Position numbers and translations under genes: made by a program
Origin: Amoebophrya sp. AT5.2
Lineage: Eukaryota; Sar; Dinophyceae; Syndiniales; Amoebophryaceae
Reading direction: 5' to 3'
Assembly (NCBI GenBank): GCA_005223375.1
Contig: RXOD01006066.1
Location: forward strand, 1-11,431
DNA length: 11,431 bases
Notes under the pieces: generated by a model
Seen by the model: only the letters and a program-made list of their open reading frames with translations
Database searches by the model: none
Told to the model about the DNA's origin: nothing
Shown: in pieces, positions 7,324 through 11,431 of the stretch
How positions within the stretch are numbered: position 1 is the stretch's first letter
Layout: each line of letters opens with the position of its first letter

Positions 7324-8798
7324 TTAATCGTCCGTTTTCGCGTAGTTTTCCACATCCTCCACTGCGCGCAAAAGGAGAAGTTCATCTACGTCCTCTTCTT
7401 CTGGTCGTCCTCCGTGTCCGTCATTCGCTTCTTCCGCACCTATTATGATTATAGCATTGCGTTGAACATCTTCATCGGACGATCATTTCGATACTCACAT
7501 CTCTCTCTCGATGTTGTAAATGCAACTGCTGCTGCGCACTGCGTATGCTATGCGTGTTGTAAAAGAACGTACTACACACTTAGGCTAATATATAAGTACC
7601 TTTGAAGAGTTCGGGTTTTTCCGGCTCGTTGGTGTTGAAGAGGTCGGGCTCCTGGTTTTCTTCATTGATGAAGAGGTCGGGTTGATCGTTGTTAAACAGG
7701 TCGTTTTGACGCGTCGAGAGTCCATCGTCCGGTACGCGATCACCTGACGATGACGTGAGTCCATTGTACGATAACCTATGGTCCCACGCAGGGTCCCAAG
7801 ACACCACGAAGTTGGTGAGGGCGGGTCGTGGGAGGAAATATCAGATCGCGGCGAGACGAATCTCGAGCACGAAAAGCGATCCTCTTCAAAAGCGAAGTGC
7901 GAAGTCCCAGCGAGCGTCAGGCGGCGCGAGCGCCGCGCGTTATCGAGAAAGATCGCCCTTCGATACGAACCGTGACTACCGCCCAAAGGGGCGCACCAGA
8001 CTGACGTCCTACGCCTACTGACGCCTACGATCGCTACGCCAGCTGCTCCCGTGGGCGTACTTCGACCGGTAGGCTACGAGCATGAGAGAAAGCTCTTGTT
8101 AAATTCAAAAAGTTAAAGTAGACCCACACCTTCCTCCCCTTCCGCCGGAGCGGTCGTAGCGCGTGCTGCGTCGGAGGTCTCTTGCAGTTGTAGTTCATGT
8201 TGGGGTTGTTGTGGGTCGCCTGCGCTACCGTTTTCAAGCAAATCGGTGAACATGGCTTCCCATTCTGCGCTCGCCCCACCTCCGGACCCTCCTCCGGCTC
8301 CCGAACCTCCATCCACAGCTCCTCCGCTCGGAGGCTGCGCATCTATGTCTATGAAAGGCCCAGCTAGCAAGCACAAAGATGAGTTGTAGAGCGGGTAAAA
8401 ATAAAGAGAGAGTGACGCAACCATCTGCCTAGAGCATCTTTAGCAGCTGGTGCTACTGCTACCTGGGAAATAATATATAAATAAATCACCAATGAATATA
8501 GCTAGCTACTTTCTCCCGTTGGTTACAAGTACAACCACTTCGTTCCCCTAATGCCGTGGCACCACTACCAGAGGTGCAGGCGTCGGCTGCTGGTATCAGT
8601 TGAAGATTAAGATTCTTCCGCCTCACTAGCTGGTCCTCGCGTTTTGTTCGGTTCATCACCCCCTGCTTCCGCCGTAAACATGAGTTGGTGTTCGAGATCC
8701 TGAGGCGGATGTGCCCCCTCGGAGCCGGTGCCACCAGCTCCCAGCAGGAGACCGCATAGCCAGTCGTCGGCTGCGGCGTCACTGGAAGATGACGCCAT
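7324..8798 (-). CDS. Acidic low-complexity protein with LxxLL and repeated DLF motifs (4-exon model)
   Basis: I do not recognise a family. The model joins 8798-8627, 8363-8130, 7743-7600 and 7439-7324, giving 222 codons including TAA. Donors are A|GTGAGG, G|GTGTGG and G|GTACTT; acceptors are GCTAG, GTCAG and AATAG. All three introns (263, 386 and 160 nt) are phase 1. The start is chosen because an in-frame TGA lies shortly upstream. Exon 1 is Ser/Ala/Asp-rich with DDWLCGLLL (residues 11-19). Exon 2 is Gly-rich with EWEAMFTDLLENG, then Gln-rich. Exon 3 carries DLF, DLF, DLF, ELF spaced 8, 11 and 11 residues apart, with Asn/Glu/Asp between. Exon 4 ends with an acidic stretch containing DELLLLRAVEDV. 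No membrane span or signal peptide is seen. The short hydrophobic clusters in an acidic, disordered chain resemble protein-docking or transcription-activation motifs, which is inference. The coding character is fairly convincing; the exon 2 to exon 3 join across the long intron is the least certain part. Confidence 0.6.
7637..7681 (-). repeat. Coding repeat of the D-L-F module (33-nt period)
   Basis: GAAGAGGTCGGG (plus strand) occurs at 7637-7648 and 7670-7681. Read on the minus strand it encodes P-D-L-F, and the 33-nt period equals 11 codons. A third, diverged copy lies near 7691-7703 and a fourth (P-E-L-F) near 7604-7615. Differences among copies such as CTG/CTC and TTT/TTC are synonymous in this frame, which supports the frame as coding. 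Confidence 0.75.
7744..8129 (-). other. Long intron of the acidic protein gene, largely open in one frame
   Basis: This predicted 386-nt intron begins GTGTGG and ends GTCAG. On the same strand, one frame stays open from just after an acceptor-like GTAG at about 8072 through to 7585, past the intron end and over exon 3 in a different frame. It therefore could hold an alternative exon. It contains a 7-bp-stem inverted repeat, a decamer-like GGCGT repeat at 8001-8040 and an imperfect 39-nt-period repeat at its 3' end. The encoded protein of this frame is Arg/Ser-rich and matches no family I know. Confidence 0.35.
7921..7936. repeat. GC-rich inverted repeat (7-bp arms)
   Basis: GCGGCGC and GCGCCGC flank a 2-nt centre GA, forming a compact GC-only hairpin in the long intron. 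No U-tract follows on either strand, so it does not look like a terminator. Confidence 0.6.
8349..8368 (-). other. Two competing 3' splice sites for exon 2 of the acidic protein gene
   Basis: Acceptors TGCTAG (exon start 8363) and CATAG (exon start 8348) are 15 nt apart and in the same phase. Use of the second would remove five residues (TGPFI) from the product without shifting the frame. Both follow the same pyrimidine-rich stretch. Confidence 0.45.
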
Positions 8799-8828
8799 CG
8801 CGATGCAATCGATTCACCCGGACGCTGG

Positions 8829-8842
8829 CTGTCAGGATGAGC
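8829..8842 (-). promoter_or_regulatory. Putative trans-splice or 3' splice acceptor before the 221-residue gene
   Basis: Read on the minus strand, a pyrimidine-biased run ends in CCTGACAG at 8836-8829, 30 nt before the ATG at 8798. An in-frame TGA lies between this acceptor and the ATG, so the ATG is the first in-frame start. In dinoflagellate-like genomes such an AG commonly receives a spliced leader. No leader gene is in the window, so the role is inferred. Confidence 0.35.
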
Positions 8843-9570
8843 GAGAAGCACACTAATATGTCGTTTCGTTTCGGTTCTGAGTCTGTTCTTATTTCGCCTC
8901 AATAGGTGTCCACCTCCAGGAGTAGGAGTTGTAGCCGCAACAAGAGACGAGAAGCTACTCCTCTCAAGCCACTAACCAACAGGTCGAAAAGCAGGTAAAA
9001 ATGAGAACGGACCCATTGTTCAACTTTCTCCGTAGTATACACGACGTACGACTTCTTTGCTTTGCTTGCGTTGCTACTTTTCTGCCGCTAAATACAGAGA
9101 GCTTTTTGCGTACCTGGGATCCAGAATGGAGCTCACGCGGAATCGGTAAGATCGATCTGTATCTGAAGGTGCGACGAGCTAAGGACCATGGAAACAAGTC
9201 TTGCAACATACTTGTCTGAGCCGAAAGAACGCGCCTCCTCCGAGAAGCCATCTTCCATGCTTGCAAAGCGAGCACAGACTCGCTCCGATGGCCTGCGCGC
9301 ACTGCACGACGTGGTTGTTGAAATATATTTCTGAAATGCAAATGCTTTGTGAAGACAACACGACGCAAATCGGAGGTCAGCGTCCTCCGCTTGCGCTTTT
9401 TCCACGGTAGAGGCGGCACGGCAAAGCAAGCTGAATATCCATCCATTTCGGGAGCTGCACCAAAAAGCAGGTACACGTCCAACATATCAGACAGTACTGT
9501 GTATTTCGGTTGCGGGATGGCACTTCGAAAACTCACCCGCGGCAAGCCTCATCACAATTAAATTGAACAC

Positions 9571-9582
9571 CGTTCCGGAACG
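9571..9582. repeat. Perfect 12-bp palindrome
   Basis: CGTTCCGGAACG is its own reverse complement. It sits just upstream of the possible short exon at 9537-9552 when read on the minus strand. It could be a dimeric protein-binding site or chance. Confidence 0.4.
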
Positions 9583-10047
9583 TAATTTTTTCAGCCTACT
9601 CGTTGCTGTCGTTGCTTATGTGTCTGCGTCTTCGGGGTATCATTCTAGCAGCTTCGTATCGGTTTTAGAGCGTTTCTAGGCATGATTCATGAGCTCAGAA
9701 GCTCCCTGCGCGGCCCCGTAGCCTTGATTTTAAATGATTCGCGTCTTCCGTGTGTTGTCGCGGTCAAAACCGTTACCGTGAACAGGCTACTTCGGGGCAT
9801 GAATCATGAAAACCGATGCTGCTCAGAACTAACATTTTCGGGCAATTTTAGATCCAGGAAAGACAATGAGGATCCGTGCTTGACAATCGTTTCCGGAGCT
9901 ACAACTGCTGACTCTCTCGCGTCCAACGCCAACCCACATCAAAAAAGAGCAAATTCGCAAGACCAGTGGAACACTTGACGCGTGCTGTCTCTCCTGGTCA
10001 CCAGCAATTCTCGTAGTTCAAGTTCTTTACTTGTGATGAAGGAAACC

Positions 10048-10077
10048 ACGAATGCCGTGCCGAACGACGAATGCCGT
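10048..10077. repeat. 11-bp direct repeat, 19-nt period
   Basis: ACGAATGCCGT occurs at 10048-10058 and 10067-10077. It lies downstream of the carbonic anhydrase stop codon in sequence with no assigned gene. The period is not a multiple of three, so it does not look like a coding repeat. Confidence 0.8.
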
Positions 10078-10183
10078 TTCATGGTTCTTGACGAAAGTCG
10101 ATACTTTTCATTCTTATGCGCGTGGCAGACCAGCTGCGGCTTCGGCCAGTTCATCGGAAAAGAAAACGTAAACGAACCCTTGT

Positions 10184-11431
10184 TCACCTCGCGACTCCCG
10201 CCAGGTTCACTACGTCTTGTTCGCTGCTTTTGCGCAGCGTTTCGCCCAGTAGCGTTGCGGACGCCAGTGCGTCTCTTCCCGCGTTCATCGCTTCCAGGCC
10301 CACTTCGTCCCCCGCAAACGCGCCGACGATCTCGTCCCCGTCGTGGTGTTTGACCTTCGGCGCTGGTGTGGCGACAGGCTGCAGGGAAAAAGCCGCTGCC
10401 GAACCTCCTCCGCTGGGAAGCTGGGGCGCTTTCGTGTAGTCGTCGGCGTTGTAGGCGTCTTTGGGGAACGCGCGAGCGACCGAGATGGGCCGCCCCGACC
10501 GCGGCATGGTAGAGCGGAAGTTGCCGTTGCCCAGTGTGGTCGAGTAAATCGACTCGCGGAGGACGGACAGTGCGCTCGCAGAGCTGTCCAACGAAGCTCC
10601 TCCTGCACCTCCTGCGATGACTACGGGCTCCCTCTTGACGAACCAGGTGACGGTCTCCGTGCAGGGCGGCACGGTGAAGGATCCCTTATAGCGGAAGAAG
10701 TCGGAGTCCGGGTCCGAAAAGAAATCGCCAATCGATTTCACAGAGGTAAGGTCGAGGGCCGCGGAAAACTCGCCGGGCTGGTGTGCGGGTGCCGTTCCAG
10801 TAAAGGGGCGGCGCCTCTGCCACGCGACTGTACTAGTTGCTTTCTTCGCGTGTACTAGTTGCATCTACATGACTACCACTACTTTCACCTTCCAAGCCAC
10901 ACAAAAAAAAACAAGCGAGCTGATAACTATACCTTGACCTTCCCCGCCACCGCGTCTAGAAACCCCCCCAGTGCCGCTCCAGCCGCGCTCGTCTTCCCCC
11001 CCGAAGCAGCTGTTACGTTTACCGGCAGCGCCACCACCAGGAGCGCTTCCGAGTCGCCCCGCTTGTGTACCAAGTGCAGCTCTAGTGGGTAGTGCTTGCC
11101 GTGGAACGTGTGTTCGCTTTTGGCGTGCACGTTCATCGAGACCAAGTTGTAGTTGATGTCCTCAAACACGATTCCGCCGAGCCCGTACCCCGAAAACCGC
11201 ACCGAAACCCCGTGCGAGTCGCCCTGCACTGGGACCGACGGAAACGGCGGCGGCGTCAGCAGTTGTTGCGGCTGCTGCAGGAACGCCTTGTTCCCCCCAG
11301 CCCCACCGGCCGCCGCGAGCAGTTCCTCCTGCTTGTAGTAGTCCACGAGAAAAAAGCTGTCCGGCAGCTGGCCAAGGGAAGGATTTTCGTCCCATGGCGC
11401 CATCTGGTCAAAGTCGATCGGCGACTGCCGC
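10184..11431 (-). CDS. Alpha-carbonic anhydrase, 5'-truncated, two exons, altered zinc ligand
   Basis: Alpha-carbonic anhydrases are zinc enzymes that interconvert CO2 and bicarbonate. Exon 1 runs from the window edge to 10933 and exon 2 from 10816 to 10184. The intron 10817-10932 has donor AAG|GTATAG and acceptor GGCAG|AGG, both phase 0. Counting from the first complete codon (11430), family motifs appear in order: RQSPID at 1-6, a SEH block at 105-107, ELHLVH at 117-122, GSFTVPPC at 211-218, TW at 223-224, and NFR...GRP at 265-276. The canonical HxH carrying two zinc ligands reads N-V-H (100-102), so the first ligand is Asn; the other two (His102, His119) and the gate residues Glu106 and Thr214 are present. 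The NGH that carries the proton-shuttle His reads SGY. There is an Ala/Gly/Gln/Pro-rich insertion near 37-63 and a tail of about 100 residues after the usual end. The frame ends at TGA 10184-10186, but AG|GTGAAC there could be another donor. The signal peptide would lie outside the window. The family call is secure; catalytic activity is doubtful. Confidence 0.93.
10829..10862. repeat. 12-bp direct repeat in the carbonic anhydrase intron
   Basis: The 12-mer TGTACTAGTTGC occurs at 10829-10840 and again at 10851-10862, so the period is 22 nt. Both copies lie in the 3' half of the predicted intron, close to the acceptor at 10817-10818. The duplication looks like local slippage or the remnant of an insertion; no function is evident. 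Confidence 0.85.

Larger units (their letters stand above)
8829..10183. other. Stretch of about 1.35 kb without a confidently supported gene
   Basis: I see no recognisable protein family, tRNA, rRNA or polyadenylation signal here. Weak minus-strand hints are: an ATG at 9550-9552 followed after five codons by a strong donor G|GTGAGT (9531-9537); an acceptor GTGCAG|CTCCC at 9454-9455 in matching phase; a donor CAG|GTACGC at 9113-9114; and an open frame ending at TGA 9133-9135 that holds a 41-residue acidic stretch from ATG 9256-9258. These hints use different frames and do not chain into one convincing gene. On the plus strand, frames at 9682-9978 and 9982-10353 are open from ATG but show no splice or family support. 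The stretch also holds a 12-bp palindrome at 9571-9582 and an 11-bp direct repeat at 10048-10077. Confidence 0.5.

Noticed and set aside
7120..7605. 161-codon plus-strand frame, Cys- and aromatic-rich
   Set aside because: It runs antisense to phase-consistent minus-strand exons and an intron, has no recognisable motif, and looks like a chance open frame.
8486..8902. 138-codon minus-strand frame over the first exon of the acidic protein gene
   Set aside because: It is Arg-rich and low in protein-like character; the alternative frame has an ATG start, an in-frame upstream stop and a matching donor.
8964..9545. 193-codon minus-strand frame
   Set aside because: It is Arg-rich, runs through a strong GTGAGT donor and competes with a more acidic frame; no family match, so it is described only as a weak candidate.
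9712..9722. CCGTAGCC resembling the start of a dinoflagellate spliced leader
   Set aside because: The match stops after eight bases and no donor or stem-loop follows, so it is not a spliced-leader gene.
9681..9809. CATGATTCATG and CATGAATCATG as an inverted repeat about 107 nt apart
   Set aside because: Each copy is short and nearly self-complementary, and the match does not extend into the flanks, so it is likely chance.
9982..10353. 123-codon plus-strand frame
   Set aside because: Its second half is antisense to the well-supported carbonic anhydrase exon; the first half alone is too short and has no motif.

Overview
The window reads as nuclear DNA of a protist with spliced genes. Every coding segment I can support lies on the minus strand. 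The reading frames are broken by GT-AG introns of about 74 to 386 nt whose phases match, the proteins are rich in low-complexity Gly, Ser, Pro and His tracts, and there are no bacterial operon signals, rRNA or tRNA. Tandem same-strand genes with short gaps, and a CAG acceptor close upstream of some start codons, would fit a dinoflagellate or syndinian-type alveolate. That placement is an inference from style, not from a marker gene.

Layout in order of transcription, from right to left. (1) 11431-10184: 5'-truncated alpha-carbonic anhydrase in two exons, the only gene with a clear family; its first zinc-ligand histidine is replaced by Asn. (2) 10183-8829: about 1.35 kb with no confidently supported gene; only weak candidate exons. 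(3) 8798-7324: four-exon model for an acidic 221-residue protein carrying LxxLL/FxxLL and repeated D-L-F motifs, with a 5-codon alternative acceptor and a long open intron. (4) 7171-6172: three-exon model for a 208-residue Gly/His-rich protein, followed by an AATAAA signal. (5) 5854-67: five-exon model for a very long (about 1735-residue), mostly disordered protein with a Lys-rich tract, a compact basic 80-130-residue core and an RS domain, followed by AATAAA near the left end.

Exon joins for genes 3-5 were found by matching donor and acceptor phases by eye. Each join keeps the frame open, but none is confirmed by transcript data. The genes share a strand but there is no evidence for a shared pathway. 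The RS domain and PP1-docking-like motif of gene 5, the activation-like motifs of gene 3 and the RGG-like tract of gene 4 would suit nuclear or RNA-related roles, but this is speculative.
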